Positions 16,362 to 24,348 of a stretch of DNA of 64,000 nucleotides are shown in pieces; position 1 is the stretch's first letter; each line of letters begins with the position of its first letter. The notes beneath the pieces are model-generated. The model was not told the origin of the DNA. It did not search any database and worked only from the letters and a program-made list of their open reading frames with translations. Source of the stretch: Aneurinibacillus sp. Ricciae_BoGa-3 (GTDB lineage: Bacteria > Bacillota > Bacilli > Aneurinibacillales > Aneurinibacillaceae); the NCBI RefSeq assembly GCF_028421645.1, contig NZ_CP116887.1:746001-810000 (forward strand), given 5' to 3'. A program made the translations under genes and the position numbers.

Positions 16362-18202
16362 GTACTCATAAAGTCGGTGATGTAAGACCAACTCAACTAT
16401 TATGGACATATGGACCAGGGGCTTTGATTGATCTACCAAATTTATCAGTAATTACTATGGGGTTACAACGTTGGGATGAAGAACAGTGCTCTCCAGTCGA
16501 AGAGGCTAGATTACTTGCTGCTGTTAAGAGAGTTCTTGGTCAGCAGGTTGAAAGATTGCGTGTTCCGCCCTTTAAAAGAGATGAAAACGCAAGCCCTCTG
16601 TCGTCAGAGGGCAAAATAGGGGTTCCAGTAAGACCTTTTCCACGATGGCTAAGATGCGTTAAGTGTGGTTTGTTAGCAGAGTATGATTCAGGGTTATTTA
16701 ATATTAAATCAAATCCTTTTCGTCCTGAAAAAACCCATTTTGTCCATACAAACTGTGAAAAGGGTAATCGTTCTGATGCTGTACCAGCACGCTTTTTATT
16801 AGCGTGTAAAAATGGTCATTTGGATGATTTTCCATGGCATTGGTTTGTGCATGGTGGAGAATCTTCATGTAGAGGAACACTACGCTTCTTCGAAAGTGGA
16901 GCCTCACTTCAAACACAAAATCTATGGGTGAAATGTGATTTGTGTGGAGATAGCAAATCACTTGTTCATGCTTTTGGGGAAGAAGGGCAACAAAATTTAC
17001 CTGCATGCCGGGGTCGGCATCCCCATTTAGATACCTTTGATCAGAATTGTGATGAGGAGGCAAGGGCAGTGTTACTCGGGGCAACAAACAGTTGGTTCCC
17101 AATAACATTATCAGCTCTAGCTATTCCTATGGAAAAGAATCCTCTTAATCAATTAATTGTAGACGGATGGGAATATTTTGAAGAAATTGAGTCAGAACTT
17201 GAAGCTAAAATCGCTATTAAAACATTATCGAAAAGCGGTGCTTTGCCAGGTATAGGTGAATACAGCCCTGCGGATGTTTGGAACGCAATAAAGTCAAAAA
17301 AAGATGGAAATGTCAATGAAGAGTATGTAACAGAAACAGATATTAAAGAACCTGAATGGAAGGTATTAACATCTTCGAGAGCACTTACAGATTGGCCACA
17401 TTTCCTAAGCAGGAAGGTAGATTGCCCAACAAAATACAGTGATAAAATTGAAAATGTACTGCTTTTAGAACGTCTTAGGGAGGTCAATGCATTAATTGGC
17501 TATACAAGAGTTGAGGCAATTGAAGAATCCATGGATGAGGAAGAAAGACCGCATATAGCCAAACTTACTAAAGGCAATCCAAAATGGGTTCCTGCAAGTG
17601 AAGTTCATGGAGAAGGTATTTTTATTCAATTTAAAGAAGAAATAGTGAAAGAATGGGAAACTCAAGAATCTGTAAAAAAACGAAGCATTATGCTTTTGAA
17701 TGGGCATAAAGGTTGGCGTAATGCTCGTAAATTAGATCCAAACGTGGGTTTTCCAGGAATAAGATTTACAATGTTACATACATTTGCCCACTTGTTGATT
17801 CGAGAACTAGCCTTAGAATGCGGTTATAATGAAGCCAGCATAAGGGAAAGAATATATGCTTCTGAAGAAACATCAATGGCTGGAATTTTAATTTATACTG
17901 CAGCAGCTGATTCTGATGGTACCCTAGGTGGATTGGTACAACTTGGAAAGCCAGAGAATTTAGGTAGGCTGATTGAGCAGGCACTAAATAGGGCAACAAT
18001 TTGTTCGTCAGATCCCATGTGTTCCGAACATGATCCTAGTGAAGATCGATCACTTCATTCAGCTTCTTGCCACGCATGTTCATTTGTAGCGGAAACATCA
18101 TGCGAACGTGGGAATCGTTATTTAGATAGAGCACTTTTGGTAAATACAATTGATTACCAAGGGGCTGCTTTTTTTAAAGGGAGTTACATGATTAATGAAT
18201 GA
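16358..18202 (+). CDS. drmB: DISARM protein DrmB (DUF1998)
   Basis: The protein has 614 residues and starts with the family hallmark VGDVRPTQLLWTYGPGALIDLP. Cysteine pairs at about 108 (CVKCG) and further CxxC/CxxH motifs (CKNGHLDDFPW, CDLCGD) suggest bound zinc. The C-terminal third contains the DUF1998 signature, GIRFTMLHTFAHLLIRELALECGY, and a cysteine-rich end (CSSDPMC ... SCHACSFVAETSCERGN). DrmB partners DrmA in the core DISARM complex, which in studied systems binds DNA with a free 5' end. It overlaps drmA by 4 bases and drmC by 8. It is intact. Confidence 0.93.
   Translation: MSTHKVGDVRPTQLLWTYGPGALIDLPNLSVITMGLQRWDEEQCSPVEEARLLAAVKRVLGQQVERLRVPPFKRDENASPLSSEGKIGVPVRPFPRWLRCVKCGLLAEYDSGLFNIKSNPFRPEKTHFVHTNCEKGNRSDAVPARFLLACKNGHLDDFPWHWFVHGGESSCRGTLRFFESGASLQTQNLWVKCDLCGDSKSLVHAFGEEGQQNLPACRGRHPHLDTFDQNCDEEARAVLLGATNSWFPITLSALAIPMEKNPLNQLIVDGWEYFEEIESELEAKIAIKTLSKSGALPGIGEYSPADVWNAIKSKKDGNVNEEYVTETDIKEPEWKVLTSSRALTDWPHFLSRKVDCPTKYSDKIENVLLLERLREVNALIGYTRVEAIEESMDEEERPHIAKLTKGNPKWVPASEVHGEGIFIQFKEEIVKEWETQESVKKRSIMLLNGHKGWRNARKLDPNVGFPGIRFTMLHTFAHLLIRELALECGYNEASIRERIYASEETSMAGILIYTAAADSDGTLGGLVQLGKPENLGRLIEQALNRATICSSDPMCSEHDPSEDRSLHSASCHACSFVAETSCERGNRYLDRALLVNTIDYQGAAFFKGSYMINE
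16593..16612 (+). repeat. Perfect hairpin inside drmB
   Basis: GCCCTCTG and CAGAGGGC flank a TCGT tetraloop inside the coding region, encoding SPLSSEG. It is GC-rich in an AT-rich gene. It could form a stable mRNA stem and may affect translation or be chance. Confidence 0.5.
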
Positions 18203-18965
18203 TCTTTGGAACATTATTTCTCAAATGGGGCTTGAGTTACATCCCGACAGGATTGAATATATGGCTAAGAAAGTGGCTAAAATTTCTTCGGCATCCGAGT
18301 TATTGAATTCTTCATTTAGACGAGGTCTAAATGTTAACCCGCAAATGTTAATCCAGTTAAAGAATGCCTGGGAAAAAGAACAAGGTATTACACCAAGAGA
18401 AATTTCCGCAGCTTTGAAATCTGCTTCAGTTACTGCATCAAATTCGGTTGCACGTCAAGGTTTGGTTGAATTAGTGTGGACAGGACCAGATACAGGTTTA
18501 GTCCCAGTGAGACACACAGAGCAAGTTTTAAAGGAAGTCATTGACATGGCGGTAAACAGGGTCTTTATAGTTAGTTTTGTTGCTTATGAATTACCATCAA
18601 TAATTAGCTCATTACAAAAAGCAATTAACAGGAATGTAAAAATTGACATACTGTTAGAAACATCTAATGAACAGGGTGGTAGAGTTAATAATGATTCCAT
18701 AAAGATAATGAGGGACGTAGTTCCTTGTGCAAATATTTATGTTTGGGATCAAATAAAAAATAGAACTTTAGGTGCAGTCCACCCGAAATGTGCTGTTTCT
18801 GATGGTTATCAAGCTTTTATAACCAGCGCTAACTTAACTAGAGCAGCTATGGAACGAAACATGGAACTGGGTGTTTTTATTAAAGGAGGTAAAGTTCCAG
18901 AAAGATTAGCCATGCACTTAGACGCTCTTATAAGAACTGGTATTATTATTGAGTGCACTAGTTAA
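18195..18965 (+). CDS. drmC: DISARM phospholipase D-like nuclease DrmC
   Basis: The protein has 256 residues. The N-terminal half is helical. The C-terminal half is a PLD-family fold with one HKD motif, HPKCAVSDG (about 196-204), followed by AFITSANLT and ERNMELGVFI, as in PLD nucleases. PLD enzymes with a single HKD usually dimerise. DrmC is the last gene of the locus and has been reported as dispensable for protection in some DISARM systems. It overlaps drmB by 8 bases. No clear terminator follows, and the sequence runs through an AT-rich tail of about 50 bases into the permease remnant. Confidence 0.9.
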   Translation: MNDLWNIISQMGLELHPDRIEYMAKKVAKISSASELLNSSFRRGLNVNPQMLIQLKNAWEKEQGITPREISAALKSASVTASNSVARQGLVELVWTGPDTGLVPVRHTEQVLKEVIDMAVNRVFIVSFVAYELPSIISSLQKAINRNVKIDILLETSNEQGGRVNNDSIKIMRDVVPCANIYVWDQIKNRTLGAVHPKCAVSDGYQAFITSANLTRAAMERNMELGVFIKGGKVPERLAMHLDALIRTGIIIECTS

Positions 18966-19018
18966 ATATAATTGTTAGGAATAATGTAAATCAATAAATA
19001 AGGTTGAATAATCTACTT

Positions 19019-19693
19019 ACGTAACCAGGTTAATTTTGCGCGGGAAGAAATTGATAATGATATAAGCAGGTGGAAGCAGGTTGGCACTGATGTTGGTGGA
19101 CCACTGGGCGAGAATAATGAACGCGAGGCACACCAGCAGCAGGAGCGGGCTGTTCTGTCCGACCGTCTGCACAATGACCTCGACCGGATTCCAGTTGCCT
19201 GTGGCGATGCCGCTTGTAAGGCCAATCAGCGTAAACAAAAGCATCAATGCCACGAGACCGATACTGTGGCCAAAGAAGCTGCCTTTGTTCGCCTGCCACC
19301 AGGAGCCTGACAGGTTGTTCGGGCTGACTTTTAAGAAGCGGGTAAAATCGGGCGCATTCAGGGCCATCATAATGTACGTGGGGATGTGTGTGCCCAGATG
19401 ATAGCCAAAGCAGACCCGGATCTAGACCGCATACGGAATGCCAAAGGGATGCCGATGTCGCCCATCAGCGTGAAGAGAATCACCACTAGAAAATTCCCGA
19501 TTAAGCAGGTCAGCAAATTTCGGCAGGAGACAGGGCTGGAGACAGCTGAGCCTCTGTAATAAATGTAACGAGTTGTACGTCAATCCAATCCAGAGCATCA
19601 GAAACGACATGCTCGAAATCGTGCACAGTGCGGTCCCGGTAGGCATCAACTCTTTTGACTTTAGACTCATTCCCGTTCTCGTTCCTGGCTCAT
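19019..19693 (-). pseudogene. Truncated and internally deleted copy of the NCS1 permease at 27227-28657
   Basis: The DNA from 19020 to about 19380 matches 27651 to about 28010, and 19381 to about 19706 matches about 28344 to 28670, both including the start region, RBS (GGAGGG) and ATG (19693). The copy lacks the segment corresponding to 28011-28343 (about 111 codons) and everything beyond 27651, the last third of the protein. Small indels also break the frame. The abrupt loss of homology at 19019, next to the end of DISARM, marks the right boundary of the accessory island. No trace of the missing 3' part is visible at the left end of the window. Confidence 0.88.
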
Positions 19694-19706
19694 GACAAAC
19701 CCTCCT

Positions 19707-20324
19707 AACAATGATAAAGGTGTTTTTAACTCCACACTGGGTTTGTTCGACCTCAACGGTGTCAGAATAATGTTATCCACATAGTTGTTGCACCTGGCCA
19801 TAATCTCTTTTACACGCCAAAGGGAAGGTACGTTATTCCTGATTTTCTTCTACAAATAGGGGTTTTACATATATTCTCCCCTTGCTTACCGTTTCCTGTA
19901 TCGCCTCCTAGAGCCAACCCACGTATGAGATTTCCACTTCATCAAGTTTCCTCTCTCTGATCCTCTGCAAATTCTTTGAGCAAAAATATAAACATGTCTT
20001 TAATAAGCCATCAGGAAATTTAAAAAGAGAACTTTAAACAGGGCGAATTTGGCACAGTAGATGGTAGCTTTAAAGGATTTCATCTTTTTAACACGAATAC
20101 CCGGTTAATCGTGAAATAACTTATTATCTAAGTCAAATTAAGCCTTATTGAACCTCCATAGTTTAAGTTGACTATAAATGCTGATTTCGAAATCGTTTGG
20201 GTTTGTACTGAAGTCATTATTAACGGAAGAAGTACTTATCAAGTTATAGGGAAGATAAATAGGTTAGAAAACAATGGGACTGAAATGAACAGTCCACCAG
20301 AGAAAGTCTAATAGTAAGCAAAAA
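19707..20324. other. Non-coding or decayed stretch
   Basis: Homology to the intact permease leader ends near 19706. I see no ribosome site with a plausible gene, and frames on both strands are short. The sequence is probably debris at the island edge. Confidence 0.45.
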
Positions 20325-20500
20325 GAAGAACGATGAGTATCAAATCACTGAACATATCGGTATTCTCTCAGGAGTCTCAAAAGCTTAAAAAAAGTATGAT
20401 ATTCCGTGAGTGGTCGCCCGAAGATAAGAAGGTGAGAAAGGAGTTACATTGTCCGAGAAATGGCAATTCATTATGGGATATGTTGAATAGCTTGGGATAA
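20325..20500 (+). pseudogene. Frameshifted remnant of a YdbC/PC4-like small protein
   Basis: Fragments in three frames give DEYQITEHIGILSGVSK, then KYDIP and EWSPEDKKVRK, then GVTLSEKWQFI. Read together they follow the layout of the short YdbC family (PC4-like single-strand nucleic acid binding fold), with its ITEHI..LS, KYDIR.WSPDH and GVTLS segments. The breaks lie around an A7 run near 20390, at 20410 and at 20443. It cannot yield the full protein. Recognition is from memory of the family, so it is moderately sure. Confidence 0.55.
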
Positions 20501-20602
20501 GGAATTTAATCGAGCAAAATTCTATAAGTTATTCATCAAATAACATCGCACCGGCTCAATAATATTGCTGCTTTCATCCATTAAGAATGGGGCTGATTTA
20601 GG

Positions 20603-21187
20603 ATGATAAAGGAAGTCTCAATAAACGGAAGTAAGAAAGTAACCTTTTCGTTCTACCGGTTGGCAGATCTTACTTTTGATGGTGTATCTTTCAGTGATGT
20701 TATGTGTCTCAAGGATCGAAAAACAGGGGAGTTGTTTCCTGTTCCATTTGAAAGGGATCGAATTCAATTCATTAGGGGGATAGCAGCAAGGGATAGAGGT
20801 AGAATTACAACTAAAAATATTTTTCCGGATATGCGCTATAATTTACGGTGGCTTTATAGCGATTCTTTCAATTCAAATAAAAAAAATAAGCTTCTACCAA
20901 AAACGAAAATAGCAGCTCGGAAAAAAGCTCATCCAGAGAAATCAATTGAAAATAAAAATGTTGTACCACATGATGTTAATCAGTCTAATAATAAAAGTGT
21001 GAAGAAGAAGCGAGAAAGAAAAGATACTACTCACATTCCGATTGGGCCTGCTGATGGGATAATCAGTTTACCTAAAGAAAAAACAAATAAAGGTAACAAG
21101 AGAAATAGCAGACAAAATAGTACGAACTATATTGATGCAATGGATTATCGACTTCCAGGAAGTTATGGCACAGGGAAACGAAATTAA
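20603..21187 (+). CDS. Unrecognised protein with a basic, low-complexity C-terminal half
   Basis: The protein has 194 residues. The first 95 form a compact domain with several conserved-looking hydrophobic strands (VTFSFYRLADLTFDGVSFSDV, ELFPVPFERDRIQFIRGIAARDRG). The remainder is lysine- and asparagine-rich, probably disordered and able to bind nucleic acid. The ribosome site is weak, and the ATG at 20603 is the first in frame. A strong terminator follows at 21260, so it is a single-gene unit. No family is recognised. It lies just outside the decayed island edge and shares the AT-rich composition. Confidence 0.6.
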   Translation: MIKEVSINGSKKVTFSFYRLADLTFDGVSFSDVMCLKDRKTGELFPVPFERDRIQFIRGIAARDRGRITTKNIFPDMRYNLRWLYSDSFNSNKKNKLLPKTKIAARKKAHPEKSIENKNVVPHDVNQSNNKSVKKKRERKDTTHIPIGPADGIISLPKEKTNKGNKRNSRQNSTNYIDAMDYRLPGSYGTGKRN

Positions 21188-21259
21188 TAATTGAAGTTGA
21201 GATTGCTGCCGCGCGAAGGATAAATTTACTTTGTTCAGTCTTTCAGAAAATTATAAGAT

Positions 21260-21292
21260 GGAACAGAGGTGAGTCCCATCTGTTCCTTTTTT
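21260..21292 (+). terminator. Intrinsic terminator after the 194-residue protein gene
   Basis: GGAACAGA (21260-21267) pairs with TCTGTTCC (21279-21286) and is followed by T6. Confidence 0.8.
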
Positions 21293-21645
21293 CATGCACT
21301 GTTTCAGATGTCATAATAGGTGAAACAAAGACCGATTAAATAGATTCGGACGCGTATATTTTAAGAACAAGAAGTTGGTCGATGGACAACTCGTCATGGA
21401 ACTCATAAAAGCTATGTTGGCCAGTTCAGAAGAAGTTCTAATTAAAGAAGTACATGTGTAATGGATTAATTTTACGTAAACGAGAGATTAAGAGTGTAAG
21501 TGTTCAAAGTCTGGGGGGAATCCGCCAGCGTGAATATTGATATGACTGGGATAAAACGATTGATATTTCATTGAAGCTGTATGGTTGGTGCCAAAAGATT
21601 TGGTTACGGAATATTTAGAAAGAGTAGAAAACAGTAAATCAATTT
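21293..21645. other. Intergenic region without a recognisable gene
   Basis: Frames in all six readings are short and interrupted. A stretch near 21370-21450 reads VDGQLVMELIKAMLASSEEVLIKEVHV and then stops, with no start or family resemblance that I can defend. The last 15 bases hold the ribosome site (GGAGGTG) of the next gene. Confidence 0.4.
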
Positions 21646-21660
21646 GGAGGTGCACCCTTT

Positions 21661-22587
21661 ATGAACTTCGACGATGAACTGTTTGCATTGGACGAACGAA
21701 CCGATCTGTCTGAAGATGAGGTTCGGGAAGAAAGCATTAAAATCATTCAAAAGTGGCTACCTTACTTGGACGGAGAGGAACGGATACTTGCGCAAAGTAA
21801 TCTGGCGAAGCTTTATTTGGATAGGGGGACTGACATTAAGGAACGAATGATGAATGCGCATATGGCGAAACCGTACTTTCTTGAGGTACTGAAATCGGAC
21901 ACTACGTCTTCGATACAAGCTGCCGCAGCTTATCATCTTGGGCATGTGGCAATCCTAGAATACAGTCAACGAGAAGCACTCGAATGGTTTGAAAAGGCGC
22001 TTTTGAGTGAATGCATTGACCGTGGACGGAAGATTAAATCTTTTTATCAGGCGGCGAGATGCAGCTTTGCTCTTCATAATATAGAGAAAGCCCAAAACTA
22101 CTTGGAGATGGGGCGAAGTCTGGATTCGGCACGAAAGTATCAGTCTGAGTATGAAGCGGTATATTATCTGCTTCAAATGACACCGCAGGAGCGAAAGCCC
22201 TTTATGCTGCATAAGAATGGGGCGGAACCGGTTCCATTATCGTATGACGAATATAATCAGCTTTGCCATGAATCAAAAGAACTCGTACTTGACCTTGGAA
22301 CTGATCAAGGTCCGCTGCTTTGGTATGATGGATTTTCAAGCAGGATTACGGATGATTTCGCAGAGCTTATAAAAGACCTCGCTACTGCAAAAACACCTCC
22401 ACCAGATGAATATTGGCTTGTAAATATCTACAGAACTATCAAATCGACCAGCCTTCGTACTACGGTTGACCGTATTCTAAACAGTCTGCGTTCCGACGGA
22501 TTCCCAGATTTTATGGTGCGCCAACAGAACAAGTATCAGTGGAACGGTGCTCAACTCCTTGTTATAAAATCGGTTTGGCCGAAATAA
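21661..22587 (+). CDS. TPR-like helical repeat protein of unknown role
   Basis: The protein has 308 residues. Residues about 15-165 are a series of amphipathic helix pairs with TPR-like features (AQSNLAKLYLDRG, AAAYHLGHVAILEYSQREALEWFEKALL, FYQAARCSFALHNIEKAQNYLEMG). The last 120 residues look like a separate alpha/beta domain (SYDEYNQLCHESKELVLDLG ... WLVNIYRTIKSTSLRTTVDRILNSLRSDGFPDFMV). There is no signal peptide. GGAGGTGC lies about 8 bases before ATG 21661. A long terminator hairpin follows. TPR modules act as protein-binding scaffolds, and nothing in the neighbourhood names a partner. Confidence 0.75.
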   Translation: MNFDDELFALDERTDLSEDEVREESIKIIQKWLPYLDGEERILAQSNLAKLYLDRGTDIKERMMNAHMAKPYFLEVLKSDTTSSIQAAAAYHLGHVAILEYSQREALEWFEKALLSECIDRGRKIKSFYQAARCSFALHNIEKAQNYLEMGRSLDSARKYQSEYEAVYYLLQMTPQERKPFMLHKNGAEPVPLSYDEYNQLCHESKELVLDLGTDQGPLLWYDGFSSRITDDFAELIKDLATAKTPPPDEYWLVNIYRTIKSTSLRTTVDRILNSLRSDGFPDFMVRQQNKYQWNGAQLLVIKSVWPK

Positions 22588-22593
22588 GAAGAT

Positions 22594-22633
22594 ACCACAA
22601 AGCCTGCTACAAATCTGTGGCAGGCTTTGTGGT
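22594..22633. terminator. Intrinsic terminator hairpin, 14-bp stem
   Basis: The arms 22594-22607 and 22620-22633 are perfect reverse complements around a 12-base loop. There is little T-tail, but the stem is strong. Confidence 0.7.
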
Positions 22634-22682
22634 GTAATAAAGGTGTAAAACAAAACAACCACTATTTAAAGGAGGTTCTATC

Positions 22683-23561
22683 ATGGAACATGTCTTTGTT
22701 TACGGGACGTTGCGTCAAGGAGAGGGCAACTATCATTACTTGGCCGGCTCTACAAGAGTGGCCTTATCGGCAAGAATGAACGGGCGGCTGGTTGATACCG
22801 GTTATGGCTACCCTGCCCTAATTCAAAATCCGGAATGCCGGGTGAATGGCGAGGTATATGCAGTGGATGACGAAACGATGCTCCATCTTGACCGTTTGGA
22901 GGGTTACTATGGTCCGGGCGATTGCCGAAATCATTATGAACGCGTGAATATTCCGATAGAAACGGATTACGGCACCGTATTGGCATGGACTTATGTATAT
23001 GCGAGCGATCGTTTCGAGCGCGGTTTCACGAACATAGAGGAAGGCGATTGGAAGTTGTACCATATGCTTCAGAAACCGAAGATTTTTTACTTCGCATATG
23101 GTAGCTGCATGGACATGAAAAGGATGGAGGAAGCGGGGGTTCAGGAATTTTTTCAGAATGTAAATGGCAGGGGCGTCCTGGATGGCTTCAACCTTCAGTT
23201 CACCAGAAAGGCGGAGGACGGTGGGCGTGCCGATATCGTCGAATCGGGCGGCAGCACGGAAGGAAAGGTATACGATATCCCGGTAGAAGCTGTTAAAGGA
23301 TACCTGTATGGTAGAGAAGGTGTATTATTAGGTTTGTATCGCCCGGTTGTTGTTTCCGTTCGGATGCGGGACGGTTCAACCTGTGAGGCGCTAACATTCG
23401 TGGTGGTGAACAAGGAGGAAGAAACGGCGCCGCCCGTTACTTACATGGAAGAAATTTTGCGGGGCGCACGGCCCGTCGTGTCAGAAGCATACTATAACGG
23501 GCTGGTGGATCGCTTTGTCTCCCGTTTCGGCTATCCTATTCATCAAGAGGAGTTGATGTAA
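22683..23561 (+). CDS. Tandem gamma-glutamylcyclotransferase-like (AIG2/GGCT) protein
   Basis: The protein has 292 residues with two GGCT-fold halves. The first has VFVYGTLRQGEGNYHYL (4-20), an internal RLEGYYGPG and TVLAWTYVY. The second begins at about 136 with FYFAYGSCMDMKRMEEAGV and has DGFNLQFTRK and EGKVYDIP. YGTLR and YGSxM are the substrate-binding loops of this fold. Known members cleave gamma-glutamyl amines or peptides with release of 5-oxoproline. A strong RBS (AAAGGAGGT) precedes ATG 22683, and the next gene starts 3 bases after its stop, so they form one operon. A connection with the hydantoin/5-oxoproline-type genes downstream is possible but speculative. Confidence 0.8.
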   Translation: MEHVFVYGTLRQGEGNYHYLAGSTRVALSARMNGRLVDTGYGYPALIQNPECRVNGEVYAVDDETMLHLDRLEGYYGPGDCRNHYERVNIPIETDYGTVLAWTYVYASDRFERGFTNIEEGDWKLYHMLQKPKIFYFAYGSCMDMKRMEEAGVQEFFQNVNGRGVLDGFNLQFTRKAEDGGRADIVESGGSTEGKVYDIPVEAVKGYLYGREGVLLGLYRPVVVSVRMRDGSTCEALTFVVVNKEEETAPPVTYMEEILRGARPVVSEAYYNGLVDRFVSRFGYPIHQEELM

Positions 23562-23563
23562 TA

Positions 23564-24034
23564 ATGGCAACGATAACAGCTCATGCTCTAATCGGTCAAA
23601 CCCATCCCTATGACGGCGGGGTCACGAATGTCAGCCACCAGATGTCGCTTACAGAAAACAGCGTTGCCCGCTGGACCCTCTCACGTATCGGCGATACAAA
23701 GAACGCCATCCGATGGATGCCGAATCCGCAATCCATGTTGGAGGACGGTCTCCTCATGATCGGACTGTTCGTCGTGGCGGAACCGGAACTTGTGGCGGAA
23801 GCCGAACGACTGCTAGGCCCGCTGAATGAACTTGAGATGATGCCATCAGATTCAAACATCCTCCAAGTGCTTCATTCACGAAACCGTCAGTTAAAGCCGG
23901 ATATCAAAGTGGCCTTTGCGATTTACGAAGGGTCATCCTTGATGGGCCAATATCCTGTTTTAGAACATTACTCCGGATGGGACGCAGAGGTTTGCGTATC
24001 TAAAATGCGGCGCGAAAACTCGCGGAACAGCTGA
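23564..24034 (+). CDS. Conserved-looking hypothetical protein, cotranscribed with the GGCT gene
   Basis: The protein has 156 residues, is soluble and has no signal peptide. The N-terminus (HALIGQTHPYDGGVTNVSHQMSLTENSVARWTL) and the central hydrophobic segment (GLLMIGLFVVAEPELVAEA) suggest a small alpha/beta fold. I do not recognise a family. The 2-base gap after the GGCT stop and the ribosome site within that gene's end (GAGGAGTTGATG) support translational coupling. Confidence 0.65.
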   Translation: MATITAHALIGQTHPYDGGVTNVSHQMSLTENSVARWTLSRIGDTKNAIRWMPNPQSMLEDGLLMIGLFVVAEPELVAEAERLLGPLNELEMMPSDSNILQVLHSRNRQLKPDIKVAFAIYEGSSLMGQYPVLEHYSGWDAEVCVSKMRRENSRNS

Positions 24035-24241
24035 TTTGTGAGTGTTTAAGAAACATGAACGTATGTTTGCTTACATTCATCGGTCACAATGAGAGGGTAC
24101 AATCATATTGGACCGTTCATCGGATTATCATTCGTTAATAGCAAATAAAAGGATTTTTGCCGAATGTATTTCACAGTAAATAAGTTATCCAAACAAGATT
24201 TATCCTAGCAACACATGATTACAATGCACTTTACTATACTT

Positions 24242-24287
24242 CTTGTAGATAATGGTAAGACCCTTGGTTCCTACCATTATCTACAAG
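24242..24287. repeat. Perfect 16-bp inverted repeat upstream of the zinc-ribbon protein gene
   Basis: Arms 24242-24257 and 24272-24287 are exact reverse complements around a 14-base loop. No T-run follows on either side, so it is not a standard terminator. It lies 61 bases before ATG 24349 and may be an operator or an mRNA leader hairpin. Confidence 0.7.
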
Positions 24288-24348
24288 GAAATACTTGCTT
24301 GATGTCGAAATACAATTGTTTAGGAATCAGTAAAGGACAAATAGAGCA

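Noticed and set aside
19081..19401. Plus-strand frames across the permease remnant
   Set aside because: They are antisense to a degraded permease copy and have equivalent shadows at 27720-28247 opposite the intact permease.
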